A DNA stretch of 64,000 nt from Pseudomonas sp. IPO3778 (GCF_013386825.1 NZ_JACARC010000028.1:9335-73334); one strand, 5' to 3'; positions 28,440-37,474 are shown, counted from the first letter of the stretch. Notes: generated by a model not told the origin, from the letters alone. Numbers and translations: made by a program.

Positions 28440-28988
28440 ATGAACTTCTGCAGCCAGTGCGGTAAACCGGTCACCCAGCGCATTCCAGAAGGCGACGCAC
28501 GCCTGCGTTATGTCTGCGATCATTGTCAGACCATTCACTATCAGAACCCCAATATCGTTGCAGGCACCGTACCGGTGTGGGGCGACCAAGTGCTGCTGTG
28601 TCGTCGTGCCATCGAGCCGCGCCTGGGTTTCTGGACCTTGCCTGCCGGTTTCATGGAGAACGGCGAAACCGTCGAGCAGGCCGCCATGCGTGAAACCCTG
28701 GAAGAAGCCTGCGCCCGGGTGCGCAACCTGAGCATCTACACCCTGATCGACGTACCGCACATCAGCCAGGTGCACATTTTCTACCGCGCCGAGCTGATCG
28801 ACCTGGACTTTGCCGCAGGCCCCGAAAGCCTCGAAGTGCGCTTATTCGATGAAGCTGACATCCCTTGGTCCGAGCTGGCTTTCCGCACGGTCGGGCGTAC
28901 CTTAGAATGCTTCTTCGCTGACCGCCGGCAACAGTCGTATCCGGTGCGCAGCGAGTCGGTGCCGCCACTGACCCAATTGGCCAAATAA
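28440..28988 (+). CDS. Nudix hydrolase with N-terminal zinc ribbon
   Basis: 182 residues from the ATG at 28440, preceded by CAGGA; in-frame codons from 28326 give an unlikely extension. Zinc ribbon CSQCGKP...CDHCQ (about residues 4-30). The Nudix box is GFMENGETVEQAAMRETLEEACARV with Glu in REXXEE, but the glycine usually found near the end is replaced (EEACARV). Related NudC-like enzymes act on NADH or dinucleotides; the substrate here is unknown. Divergent from the NudL gene. The L,D-transpeptidase gene follows 43 bases later. Confidence 0.83.
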   Translation: MNFCSQCGKPVTQRIPEGDARLRYVCDHCQTIHYQNPNIVAGTVPVWGDQVLLCRRAIEPRLGFWTLPAGFMENGETVEQAAMRETLEEACARVRNLSIYTLIDVPHISQVHIFYRAELIDLDFAAGPESLEVRLFDEADIPWSELAFRTVGRTLECFFADRRQQSYPVRSESVPPLTQLAK

Positions 28989-29031
28989 CAACTCCAGGCG
29001 GCACGTCGTCTTCTCAGGGGATACCGTTTTA

Positions 29032-29535
29032 ATGCGTTGGTTGCTTGCTCTGATCTGCCTGTCGTTTGCCACGCTGTCGCCAGCCTCCACCCAATTGATC
29101 CTGGGCGGCAAACCCGTCGAGAAAATCCTGGTGCTCAAGTCCGCCCATCAGTTGCAACTGATCAACGACGGCAAGCCGATCAAGACCTATCGCATCTCCC
29201 TGGGCAAAAACCCCAAGGGCACCAAGCTGATGGAAGGCGACCGCCGAACCCCGGAAGGCTTCTACTGGATCGACTGGCGCAAGACCAGCGACCGCTTCAA
29301 CCTGGCCATGCACATCTCCTATCCCAACATCAGTGATTCCGCCCGCGCCCGCCGCGAAGGGGTCAAGCCCGGCAGCATGATCATGATCCACGGCACCCCC
29401 GACGCCGAGGACTACCCCGAAGAACTGTTCCACACCCTGGACTGGACCGACGGCTGCATCGGCATGCGCAATGTCGACATGCGCGAAGTCTGGAACCTGG
29501 TGAAAGACGGCACGATGATCGAGATTCGTCCGTAA
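29032..29535 (+). CDS. L,D-transpeptidase family protein (YkuD domain)
   Basis: 167 residues with a signal peptide (MRWLLALICLSFATLSPAS). The YkuD domain includes ILVLKSAHQLQLINDG, KNPKGTKLMEGDRRTPEGFY and the catalytic stretch HGTPDAEDYPEEL...DGCIGMRN. The nucleophile is the Cys of DGCIGM; the residue before is Asp where Ser/His is usual. These enzymes act on peptidoglycan in the periplasm (3-3 cross-links or lipoprotein anchoring). Confidence 0.87.
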   Translation: MRWLLALICLSFATLSPASTQLILGGKPVEKILVLKSAHQLQLINDGKPIKTYRISLGKNPKGTKLMEGDRRTPEGFYWIDWRKTSDRFNLAMHISYPNISDSARARREGVKPGSMIMIHGTPDAEDYPEELFHTLDWTDGCIGMRNVDMREVWNLVKDGTMIEIRP

Positions 29536-29649
29536 TTTCCCGCCGCTCGTAAAATAATTCGAAAAAAATTCCCGCCCCACGGGTGGCTTGCCGGTGAATA
29601 CCAGTTCACCCCGGCAGGCTGCGCGCTTCTGCCCGCAAGAAAGACCTCT

Positions 29650-29661
29650 CTAATACCACTT
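29650..29661. promoter_or_regulatory. upstream NagR operator half (CTAATACCACTT)
   Basis: Exact reverse complement of AAGTGGTATTAG at 29732-29743, with 82 bp between the two centres, close to eight helical turns. The TGGTATT core fits HutC/DasR-type GntR operators. Inferred to bind NagR. Confidence 0.55.
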
Positions 29662-29717
29662 GTTATGGCGCACTATTAAAGCGCCAGTAAACGCTCGCCT
29701 GCACCGTTTTCGCTGCA

Positions 29718-29743
29718 TTGACATGGTATTTAAGTGGTATTAG
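29718..29743 (+). promoter_or_regulatory. nag operon promoter -35 with overlapping operator
   Basis: A perfect TTGACA (29718-29723) is followed by TGGTATTTAAGTGGTATTAG. The second operator copy (29732-29743) covers the spacer and -10 position, so bound repressor would occlude polymerase. The -10 itself is weak (TAGCTT at 17-base spacing). Confidence 0.55.
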
Positions 29744-29798
29744 CTTTCGATCACTACCGGGCGACAACACTCCAATAACCGCATCGGAAACCGACACG

Positions 29799-30557
29799 AT
29801 GAACCCCATCCTGGCCCTGCGCCCCGACGACAAACAATCGACGCCGCTGTACCTGCAACTGGCCCGCAACCTGGAAGCCGCGATTCATGCCGGCCAGTGG
29901 AAATCCGAGCAGGCCTTGCCGTCGGAGCGTGCCCTCAGCGAGCAATTGAGTATTTCCCGGGTGACCGCCCGCAAGGCGCTGGAAGTGCTGTTCGAACAAG
30001 GCCTGATCCGTCGCAGCCAAGGCTCCGGCACCTTCATCACACCCCGCCTGGAACAGCCGCTGTCGCGCCTGTCGGGCTTCAGCGAAATGCTCCGGCTCAA
30101 GGGCTTTGTACCGACTTCCCAGTGGCTGGAGCGCGACATCACCCAGCCCACCCATGAAGAACTGATCCGCCTGGGCCTGTCGCCTAGCGACAAAGTGGCG
30201 CGACTCAAGCGCTTGCGTAAGGCCGACGACACGGTGATGGCGATTGAAATGACCACCATGCCCGCCTCTGTCCTGCCGCACCCGCAAGCCATCGGCAACT
30301 CGCTCTACGAATACCTGGAGAGCATCGGCAAGCCCATCGTACGCGCCCTGCAACACATCCAGGCAATCAACGCCTCGGACGAGTTCGCGGCCCTGGTGGG
30401 CATCGCCCCCGGCACCGCCATGCTGCTGATGACGCGGGTGGGCTACACCGCCGACAACACCCCGATTGAAATCACCGACACCTACTGCCGCAACGACTAC
30501 TACGACTTCGTCGCAGAACTGCGCCGCCACGACTATTCCGCTGAACTGCGAATTTAG
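29799..30557 (+). CDS. nagR: GntR-family (HutC/UTRA) repressor of the N-acetylglucosamine operon
   Basis: 252 residues from the ATG at 29799; an in-frame codon at 29718 lies inside the promoter and is rejected. The winged helix spans about residues 12-80 (TPLYLQLARNLEAAIHAGQW, ALPSERALSEQLSISRVTAR, QGSGTFI). The UTRA ligand domain follows (GFSEMLRLKGFVPTSQW ... MTRVGYTADNTPIEITDTYC). First gene of the nag operon and ten bases from nagA, so it probably represses its own transcription and is released by a GlcNAc or glucosamine phosphate. Confidence 0.86.
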   Translation: MNPILALRPDDKQSTPLYLQLARNLEAAIHAGQWKSEQALPSERALSEQLSISRVTARKALEVLFEQGLIRRSQGSGTFITPRLEQPLSRLSGFSEMLRLKGFVPTSQWLERDITQPTHEELIRLGLSPSDKVARLKRLRKADDTVMAIEMTTMPASVLPHPQAIGNSLYEYLESIGKPIVRALQHIQAINASDEFAALVGIAPGTAMLLMTRVGYTADNTPIEITDTYCRNDYYDFVAELRRHDYSAELRI

Positions 30558-30567
30558 AGAACTGCCC

Positions 30568-31674
30568 ATGTCCGAAGACAATATCCTCACGCCCCACGGC
30601 TGGATTCGCGGCCGCCTGGTGCACCAGCACGGCAAGGTGACTGCCGTTGAAGGCAGCCCGTGCGACCCGGCTGACAACGACCTGCCCTACCTGCTGCCAG
30701 GCTTTATCGACCTGCACGTTCACGGTGGCGGCGGCAAAGACATCATGGAAGGCACCGACGCCTTCCAGACCATCACCCGCACCCACGTACGGTTTGGCAC
30801 CACCTCGCTGCTGGCCACCACCATGACCGCGCCGGTGGACGAAATTTCCCGGGTGCTCGGCGAACTCGGCACTTACTGCGAAAGCCGCCCGACCGGCACC
30901 GCCCGTGTGCTCGGCGTGCACCTGGAAGGCCCCTACATCAATCCCGGAAAACTCGGCGCCCAACCGAACTTCGCCCACACCGCCTTGATGGCTGAAGTCG
31001 AAGAATACCTGCGCCTGGCGCCAATCCGGGTGATCACCATTGCCCCGGAAATCGCCGGCCACGACGGCCTGATCCGCGCCCTCAGCGAACGCGGCGTGCG
31101 CATGCAGATCGGTCATACCCTGGGCAGCTACGAAGAAGGCGTCGCCGCTCTCGCCGCTGGCGCCACCAGCTTCACCCATTTGTACAACGCCATGAGCCCG
31201 CTGCATCACCGCGAGCCCGGCATTGTCGGCGCGGCCCTGGCCCACGCCAAATTCGCCGAACTGATTCCCGACCTGCTGCACGTGCACCCCGGCGCCATGC
31301 GCGTGGCCCTGCGTTCGATCCCGTGCCTGTACTGCGTCACCGATTCCACCGCCGCCGCCGGCATGCCCGACGGTGAATACAAGCTGGGCAGCCACACCGT
31401 GACCAAGTGCCTGGGCGGCGTACGCCTGGCCGATGGAACCCTGGCCGGCAGCACCCTGACCATGGACCAGGCCCTGCGCAACCTGGTGAAGATCGGCCTG
31501 CCCGTCAGCGAAGCCTCACAACGCCTGTCGCAATTTCCTGCGGACTACCTGGGCCTGGAAGAACGCGGTCGCCTGCAACCCGGCAGCTTTGCCGACTGCG
31601 TGCGCCTGGACCGCTCCCTGAACCTCACCGACGTAATGGTCGAAGGAGAAACCATTGACTTCAAAAATGCTTGA
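30568..31674 (+). CDS. nagA: N-acetylglucosamine-6-phosphate deacetylase
   Basis: 368 residues. Amidohydrolase fold with the metal site starting FIDLHVHGGGGKDIMEG, the substrate loop HLEGPYINPGKLGAQ, GHTLGSYEEG and FTHLYNAMSPLHHREPG, and the catalytic Asp in CVTDSTAAAGMPDGEY. It removes the acetyl group after PTS uptake to give glucosamine-6-phosphate. Its last 20 bases overlap the start of the SIS-domain deaminase gene. Confidence 0.94.
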   Translation: MSEDNILTPHGWIRGRLVHQHGKVTAVEGSPCDPADNDLPYLLPGFIDLHVHGGGGKDIMEGTDAFQTITRTHVRFGTTSLLATTMTAPVDEISRVLGELGTYCESRPTGTARVLGVHLEGPYINPGKLGAQPNFAHTALMAEVEEYLRLAPIRVITIAPEIAGHDGLIRALSERGVRMQIGHTLGSYEEGVAALAAGATSFTHLYNAMSPLHHREPGIVGAALAHAKFAELIPDLLHVHPGAMRVALRSIPCLYCVTDSTAAAGMPDGEYKLGSHTVTKCLGGVRLADGTLAGSTLTMDQALRNLVKIGLPVSEASQRLSQFPADYLGLEERGRLQPGSFADCVRLDRSLNLTDVMVEGETIDFKNA

Positions 31675-32677
31675 AGAGGCCCTGGCCTCCTGCGAAGCCG
31701 TCGAGGCTCAACTGCAACGCCTGGAACCTGTGCTGGTGGAAGTCGCCGGCCGCCTGCGCCGCCAGCCGCCGCAAGTGGCGATGACCATCGCCCGCGGCAG
31801 CTCGGACCACGCCGCCAGTTACTTCGCCTACCTGACCATGCAACACCTGGGGATTCCGGTGGCGTCGTTGCCGATGTCGGTGGTGACCATGTTGCAATCG
31901 CCGCTCAAAGTCAGCGGGCAAGTGGCGTTCGGTTTCTCCCAGTCGGGGCAAAGCCCGGACCTGGTCAACAGCCTGCGCCTGTTGCGCAAGCGCGGCGCCT
32001 TGAGCATCTCGATGGTCAACGCCGAAGACTCGCCGCTGGAAGCCGCCTGCGAATTCCACGTGCCTTTATGTGCAGGGCCGGAACGCAGCGTTGCCGCCAC
32101 CAAAAGCTTTATCGCCACCCTGAGCGCCAGCGCCCAACTGATCGGCCACTGGAACCAGGAAGACGAGTTGCTCCAGGCCTGCAAGGCATTGCCCGACGGC
32201 TTGCGTGACGCCGCCAAACAAGACTGGAGCGTGGCCATCAACGCCCTGCGTGACTGCCAGCAACTGATGGTCATCGGCCGTGGCGCCGGGTTTGCCATCG
32301 CCCAGGAAGCCGCGCTCAAGCTCAAGGAAACCTCGGCAATCCAGGCCGAAGCCTTCAGCAGCGCCGAAGTGCGCCATGGCCCGATGGCCCTGATCGATGA
32401 CAACTACCCGCTGCTGGTTTTCGCTCCCCGTGGCGCTGAACAAGCCGGCCTGCTGAGCCTGGCCGCCGACATGCGCCAGCGTGGCGCCCGCGTGCTGCTG
32501 GCCGCCCCCGACGACATCGCCGAACGCGACCTGACCTTAAGCCGCGCCGAACACCCGGCCCTGGACCCGATCCTGGCGATCCAGAGCTTCTACGTGATGG
32601 CCGCCGGCCTGGCTGAAGCCCGGGGCATGGACCCCGACCAGCCGCGTCACTTGAGCAAAGTGACCCGCACCCACTGA
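31655..32677 (+). CDS. SIS-domain glucosamine-6-phosphate deaminase (NagB-II type)
   Basis: 340 residues from a TTG with AAGGAG six bases upstream; the first ATG (31667) is too far from that site. Two SIS domains: MTIARGSSDHAASYFAYLTM with GFSQSGQSPDLVNSLR, and MVIGRGAGFAIAQEAALKLK with AEAFSSAEVRHGPMALI. It resembles the isomerase half of GlmS without the glutaminase domain, as in the non-homologous NagB-II deaminases. Expected to convert GlcN6P to fructose-6-phosphate and ammonia. Translation is coupled to nagA through the overlap. Confidence 0.88.
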   Translation: MTSKMLEEALASCEAVEAQLQRLEPVLVEVAGRLRRQPPQVAMTIARGSSDHAASYFAYLTMQHLGIPVASLPMSVVTMLQSPLKVSGQVAFGFSQSGQSPDLVNSLRLLRKRGALSISMVNAEDSPLEAACEFHVPLCAGPERSVAATKSFIATLSASAQLIGHWNQEDELLQACKALPDGLRDAAKQDWSVAINALRDCQQLMVIGRGAGFAIAQEAALKLKETSAIQAEAFSSAEVRHGPMALIDDNYPLLVFAPRGAEQAGLLSLAADMRQRGARVLLAAPDDIAERDLTLSRAEHPALDPILAIQSFYVMAAGLAEARGMDPDQPRHLSKVTRTH

Positions 32678-32713
32678 GTTGATTGCAGCGTTTTCCTGAT
32701 GAGTACCGTGCCC

Positions 32714-35221
32714 ATGTCCAACAACAATAAAGACCTCACCCTCAGCGCCCCCCTCAGCGGGCCGGTGCTGACCCTGGGCAATGTTCCCGATGAAGTGTTC
32801 GCCAGTGGCGCCATGGGCGACGGCATTGCCATCGACCCGCTCAACGATTGCCTGCACGCGCCCTGTGATGGCGTGATCATTCACGTCGCCCGTACCGGGC
32901 ACGCGGTGACCATTCGCGCGGATAACGGCGCTGAATTGCTGATGCACGTGGGCATCGACACGGTGGAATTGAATGGCGAAGGCTTCGCGTTGCTGGTCAA
33001 GCAAGGGGCCCGGGTCAGCAACGGCCAGGCGCTGGTGCAGTTTGACCTGGACCTGATTGCGCGGCAGTGCAAAAGCCTGGTCAGCCTGATCATCCTGACC
33101 AACAGTGATGCGTTTGAGCTACGGCCGCTCGCCCTGACGTCAGTGAAGGTGGGCGAACCGCTGCTGCAGGTGGTTGCCCGGTTGGCCGGGGCAGCCAAAG
33201 TGATGGATGAGGCGGTCACCGAAGCCCGCGCAACACTTCGCATCACCCACCGTGGCGGTCTGCATGCGCGCCCTGCGGCCTTGATCCGCAAGACGGCGCA
33301 GGCATTCAGCAGCCAGTCGCAGCTGCACTTCGCCGGCAAAACGGCTTCGTGCGACAGCCTGATTGGCTTGATGGGACTGGGGATTGGCGAGCAGGACGAG
33401 ATACAAGTCACCTGCCGCGGCAAGGATTGTGAAGCGGCGCTGCAAGCACTGATCGCCGCGTTGTCGGTGGCCGTCAGCGAAGCACATCACGCCCCTGTGG
33501 CCGTCGCCCCGCGCCGTGAAAATACCGAAGCCGGTGTGCTGCAAGGTGTCTGCGCCGCACCGGGCCTGGTCTGCGGGCCGCTGTATCGCCTGAACGGGAT
33601 CGAGTTGCCGGCGGACCCTGGCAATCACGTCCCGGATGAACAACTGCAGCATCTGGACAGTGCCCTGGAACACGTGCGCGGCGAAATCCGCCACACCCTG
33701 GACCAGGCCCGCCAGCGCAAGGATGTGGAGGAAGAAGAGATCTTCGCCGCCCACCTCGCCCTGCTGGAAGACCCGACACTGCTGGACACCGCCACCGCTG
33801 CCATTGAACACGGCAGCGCCGCCACTCACGCCTGGCGCGATGCGATCCAGGCCCAATGCGCGGTGCTGCTGGCCTTGGGCAAACCGTTGTTCGCCGAACG
33901 CGCCAACGACCTGCGGGACTTGCAACAGCGGGTGCTGCGGGCACTGTTGGGCGAGGCCTGGCATTTCGAATTGCCGGCCGGCGCGATCGTCTCGGCCCAT
34001 GAGCTGACGCCGTCGGACTTGCTGCAACTGAGCAAACAACACGCCGCTGGCATCTGCATGGCCGAAGGCGGTGCGACCTCCCATGTGGCGATTCTGGCGC
34101 GGGGTAAAGGCTTGCCGTGTGTGGTTGCGCTGGGCACTGAATTGCTTGATGTACCTCAAGGCCAACGGGTGGTGCTGGATGCCGCCAATGGCCGGCTGGA
34201 ACTGACGCCGGATGATGCGCGCCACGCCCAGGTTCACCAGTTGCGTGATGCACAGAAACTGCGTCGCCAGCAGCAACACGCCGAGGCTCAAGGCTCGGCC
34301 TGCACCCAGGATGGCGTGCGGATTGAAGTGGCCGCGAACGTTGCTTCCAGCGCCGAAGCCCAACTGGCCTTTGAGAACGGCGCCGATGGCGTCGGCCTGC
34401 TGCGCACCGAGTTTCTCTTCGTCGACCGCCGCACTGCGCCGGATGAACAGGAACAGCGCCAGGCCTATCAAGCCGTGCTGGATGCCATGGGCGACAAGTC
34501 CGTGATCATCCGCACCATCGATGTGGGCGGCGACAAGCAGCTCGACTACTTGCCGCTGCCGTTCGAGACCAACCCGGTGCTGGGCCTGCGGGGCATTCGC
34601 ATGGCTCAAGTGCGCCCGGAACTGCTGGACCAGCAACTGCGCGCCCTGCTGCAAGTCTCGCCACTGGAGCGTTGCCGGATCCTGCTGCCGATGGTCAGCG
34701 AAGTCGACGAACTGCTGCACATCCGCCAGCGCCTCGATGAGTTGTGCACCGAGCTGGAACTGACCCAACGCCCGGAGCTGGGGGTGATGATCGAAGTGCC
34801 TGCCGCCGCGCTGATGGCCGAACAACTGGCCGAGCACGCGGACTTCCTGTCCATCGGCACCAATGACCTGTCCCAGTACACCCTGGCCATGGACCGCGAC
34901 CACGCCGGCCTCGCCGCCCGGGTCGACGCCCTGCACCCGGCGCTGCTGCGGCTGATCGCCCAGACCTGCACCGGCGCCGCCAAACATGGCCGCTGGGTGG
35001 GTGTGTGCGGTGCGCTGGCGTCCGACCCGCTGGCCACGCCGGTGCTGATCGGCCTGGGCATCAGCGAGCTGTCCGTGAGCCCGCCGCAAATCGGAGAAAT
35101 CAAGGACCGTGTCCGCCACCTGGACGCCGCCCACTGCCGGCAACTGAGCCAAAGCCTGCTTAACCTGAGCAGCGCCAAAGCCGTTCGCCAAGCCTGTCAA
35201 CACCACTGGCCGCTGAGCTGA
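32714..35221 (+). CDS. PTS EIIA-HPr-EI fusion for N-acetylglucosamine
   Basis: 835 residues from the ATG at 32714; a start at 32699 adds five residues and neither has a strong ribosome binding site. Domains in order: glucose-type EIIA (phospho-His in LLMHVGIDTVELNGEGF), HPr (His in GGLHARPAALIRK), enzyme I (phospho-His in GGATSHVAILARGKG, PEP site with RTIDVGGDKQLDYL, catalytic Cys in GVCGALASD). It carries phosphate from PEP all the way to EIIB of NagE, so the operon needs no general PTS proteins. The codons after the start contain AACAACAATAA, a Crc/Hfq-type tract. Confidence 0.92.
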   Translation: MSNNNKDLTLSAPLSGPVLTLGNVPDEVFASGAMGDGIAIDPLNDCLHAPCDGVIIHVARTGHAVTIRADNGAELLMHVGIDTVELNGEGFALLVKQGARVSNGQALVQFDLDLIARQCKSLVSLIILTNSDAFELRPLALTSVKVGEPLLQVVARLAGAAKVMDEAVTEARATLRITHRGGLHARPAALIRKTAQAFSSQSQLHFAGKTASCDSLIGLMGLGIGEQDEIQVTCRGKDCEAALQALIAALSVAVSEAHHAPVAVAPRRENTEAGVLQGVCAAPGLVCGPLYRLNGIELPADPGNHVPDEQLQHLDSALEHVRGEIRHTLDQARQRKDVEEEEIFAAHLALLEDPTLLDTATAAIEHGSAATHAWRDAIQAQCAVLLALGKPLFAERANDLRDLQQRVLRALLGEAWHFELPAGAIVSAHELTPSDLLQLSKQHAAGICMAEGGATSHVAILARGKGLPCVVALGTELLDVPQGQRVVLDAANGRLELTPDDARHAQVHQLRDAQKLRRQQQHAEAQGSACTQDGVRIEVAANVASSAEAQLAFENGADGVGLLRTEFLFVDRRTAPDEQEQRQAYQAVLDAMGDKSVIIRTIDVGGDKQLDYLPLPFETNPVLGLRGIRMAQVRPELLDQQLRALLQVSPLERCRILLPMVSEVDELLHIRQRLDELCTELELTQRPELGVMIEVPAAALMAEQLAEHADFLSIGTNDLSQYTLAMDRDHAGLAARVDALHPALLRLIAQTCTGAAKHGRWVGVCGALASDPLATPVLIGLGISELSVSPPQIGEIKDRVRHLDAAHCRQLSQSLLNLSSAKAVRQACQHHWPLS
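32719..32730 (+). promoter_or_regulatory. candidate Hfq/Crc CA motif at the PTS fusion start
   Basis: AACAACAATAAA just inside the reading frame fits AANAANAA. The identical AACAACAATAAAG occurs just inside the sugar porin gene of the tre operon. Confidence 0.4.
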
Positions 35222-35240
35222 AAACAACAAAAACAGGGAG
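35221..35240 (+). promoter_or_regulatory. candidate Hfq/Crc CA motif and ribosome binding site of nagE
   Basis: AAAACAACAAAAACAGGGAG: a long A-rich tract containing AACAACAA runs directly into the GGGAG that serves the GTG start at 35248. Hfq bound here would block initiation. Confidence 0.45.
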
Positions 35241-35247
35241 ACACGCC

Positions 35248-36954
35248 GTGTACCAATATTTTATCGAAGGGCTGCAACGCCTGGGCCGTGCGCTGATGCT
35301 GCCGATCGCGATTTTGCCGATCGCCGGCCTCCTGCTGCGACTGGGCGACACCGACCTGCTGAACATCGCAGTGATGCACGACGCCGGGCAGGCGATCTTC
35401 GCCAACCTGGCGCTGATCTTCGCCATCGGGATTGCCGTGGGTTTTGCCCGCGACAACAACGGCACGGCGGGCCTGGCGGGCGCCATTGGTTACCTGGTGA
35501 TGATCTCCACCCTCAAGGTGATGGACGCCAGCATCAACATGGGCATGCTCGCGGGGATCGCCAGCGGCTTGATGGCCGGGGCGCTGTATAACCGCTTCAA
35601 GGATATCAAGCTGCCGGAGTACCTGGCGTTCTTTGGGGGGCGACGGTTTGTGCCGATCGTCACCGGGTTCTCGGCGGTGGCGCTGGGGGTTATCTTTGGT
35701 TTGATCTGGCCTCCGGTGCAGCAGGGCATCAACAGCTTCGGCGTGTTGCTGATGGAAAGCGGCAGCTTTGGCGCGTTCGTGTTCGGCGTGTTCAACCGCC
35801 TGCTGATCGTCACCGGCTTGCACCACATCCTCAACAACATGGCGTGGTTTGTGTTCGGCACCTTCACCGACCCGACCACCGGCGCAGTAGTGACCGGCGA
35901 CCTGACCCGCTACTTTGCCGGCGACCCGAAAGGTGGCCAATTCATGACCGGTATGTTCCCGGTGATGCTGTTCGGCCTGCCGGCGGCGTGCCTGGCGATG
36001 TACCGCAATGCACTGCCGGAACGGCGCAAGATCATGGGCGGGATTTTCCTGTCGATGGCGCTGACCTCGTTCCTGACCGGGGTGACCGAGCCGATCGAAT
36101 TCGCCTTCATGTTCCTCGCGCCGTTCCTGTACCTGGTGCATGCGCTGCTGACCGGGTTGTCGATGGCGATCACCAACATGCTGAATATTCACCTGGGCTT
36201 TACCTTCTCCGGTGGGTTTATCGACATGGTGCTGGGTTGGGGTAAATCCACCAACGGCTGGCTGGTGTTCCCGGTCGGGCTGGCGTATGCGGTGATCTAC
36301 TACAGCGTGTTCAATTACTGCATTCGCCGCTTCAATTTGAAGACGCCGGGGCGTGAAGATATTCAAGTCGTGCAGGCTGAGACCATGACCGATAACCAGC
36401 GGGCCGGGGCTTACATTCGGGCGCTGGGTGGAGCAGAGAATTTGCTCAGTGTGGGGGCGTGCACGACGCGCCTGCGGTTGGACATGGTGGACCGCAACAA
36501 GGCGGTGGATGCGGAGCTGAAAGCGCTGGGCGCCATGGCAGTGGTTCGGCCGGGTAATGGCGGGAGTTTGCAGGTGGTGGTCGGGCCGATGGCCGACAGC
36601 ATCGCCGACGAGATTCGGTTGGCCATGCCTTCGTATGTGGCGGCGCCTGCGGCGGTGGTTGCGCCTGTCGAGAAGAGCGTACCGGTGAATGTGCACGAGG
36701 CCGAGAAATGGCTGAGTGCGCTGGGCGGTCGGGCCAATGTGCTGCAACTGGATGCAGTGGCGATGACGCGGCTGCGGGTGGAGTTGGGGGATGGTTCGGT
36801 GTTGTCCGAGTCTCAATTGACGGCACTGGGTTGCCAGGGTGTGAGCCAGCTTGAGAGCGGGGTTTGGCACTTGTTGATTGGTGACAAGGCGTCAGGGTTG
36901 GGTGAGGCGCTGGAGCGGTTGGTCAGTGGCCGCGAAGCCGTAACCGGCGCCTGA
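35248..36954 (+). CDS. nagE: N-acetylglucosamine-specific PTS EIIBC with an extra EIIB-like domain
   Basis: 568 residues, GTG start supported by GGGAG. EIIC (residues about 1-365) has ten or so membrane segments and TEPIEFAFMFLAPFLY. EIIB1 (about 390-465) has the phospho-cysteine Cys405 in SVGACTTRLRLDM. A third domain (about 482-560) repeats the EIIB pattern but has VAMTRLRVEL, so the cysteine is Ala505. E. coli NagE ends in EIIA instead; here EIIA is in the fusion protein upstream. It imports GlcNAc and phosphorylates it at C6. Last gene of the nag operon. Confidence 0.93.
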   Translation: MYQYFIEGLQRLGRALMLPIAILPIAGLLLRLGDTDLLNIAVMHDAGQAIFANLALIFAIGIAVGFARDNNGTAGLAGAIGYLVMISTLKVMDASINMGMLAGIASGLMAGALYNRFKDIKLPEYLAFFGGRRFVPIVTGFSAVALGVIFGLIWPPVQQGINSFGVLLMESGSFGAFVFGVFNRLLIVTGLHHILNNMAWFVFGTFTDPTTGAVVTGDLTRYFAGDPKGGQFMTGMFPVMLFGLPAACLAMYRNALPERRKIMGGIFLSMALTSFLTGVTEPIEFAFMFLAPFLYLVHALLTGLSMAITNMLNIHLGFTFSGGFIDMVLGWGKSTNGWLVFPVGLAYAVIYYSVFNYCIRRFNLKTPGREDIQVVQAETMTDNQRAGAYIRALGGAENLLSVGACTTRLRLDMVDRNKAVDAELKALGAMAVVRPGNGGSLQVVVGPMADSIADEIRLAMPSYVAAPAAVVAPVEKSVPVNVHEAEKWLSALGGRANVLQLDAVAMTRLRVELGDGSVLSESQLTALGCQGVSQLESGVWHLLIGDKASGLGEALERLVSGREAVTGA

Positions 36955-36960
36955 CAACAT

Positions 36961-37092
36961 TGTGGCGAGGGAGCTTGCTCCCGTTGGGCTGCGCAGCAGC
37001 CCCAATAAGAACGCCGAATTTTTTCAGGTAGAACTCTGTGGCAGATTTTGGGGGCTCTTCGCGCCCCACCGGGAGCAAGCTCCCTCGCCACA
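36961..37092. repeat. REPIN, GAGGGAGCTTGCTCCC type
   Basis: TGTGGCGAGGGAGCTTGCTC and its complement bound 132 bp, with a GGGCTGCGCAGCAGCCCC hairpin in the left half. It closes the nag operon. Confidence 0.88.
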
Positions 37093-37121
37093 GGGTTATT
37101 GCCTATAGGGAAGAGATGTTT

Positions 37122-37424
37122 CTAAGCTGGGTCCGCCTGTTCAGGCACCTCATACAAATCCAGCGTCCGATCCGCCATCAACTGAATCCCCTCCAGCATC
37201 CGACAAATCCCCAGCGCCACATCACGGTGGGAGCCGGCGATTTCAAACGCCAGATGAACTGTCAGGCCCTGTACGGAGGCCAGATCCTGGGAGGCGTTGG
37301 CCAGCAGGGTTTCGCTATCCAGATTGGGTATCAAGGTAAATAACTGATCGGCAGGTTGACCCGTTGCCTGGCGCGCTGCGGCTTGAAGCGAGGCTATGGA
37401 AGATGAGGCGTTTTCGTTGACCAT
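37122..37424 (-). CDS. DUF6124-like small protein
   Basis: 100 residues. LFTLIPNLDSETLLANASQDLASVQGL, then HLAFEIAGSHRDVALGICRMLEGIQLMAD: an all-helical small protein of a kind present in many copies in Pseudomonas genomes (DUF6124, formerly overlapping DUF3077 annotations). Function unknown. A CGGAG lies upstream of the ATG. Its leader carries a structured 85-nt element, starting 51 bases before the ATG, that is repeated in front of the nucleotidyltransferase gene 1.3 kb away. Confidence 0.68.
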   Translation of the reverse strand: MVNENASSSIASLQAAARQATGQPADQLFTLIPNLDSETLLANASQDLASVQGLTVHLAFEIAGSHRDVALGICRMLEGIQLMADRTLDLYEVPEQADPA

Positions 37425-37474
37425 CGTAAAGCTCCGAGAAAAATAGGCTCCTGGTGATGTTTACGAGCTTGCAG

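Noticed and set aside
33140..35230. 696-codon minus-strand frame under the nag PTS fusion
   Set aside because: Shadow of a confidently identified EIIA-HPr-EI gene.
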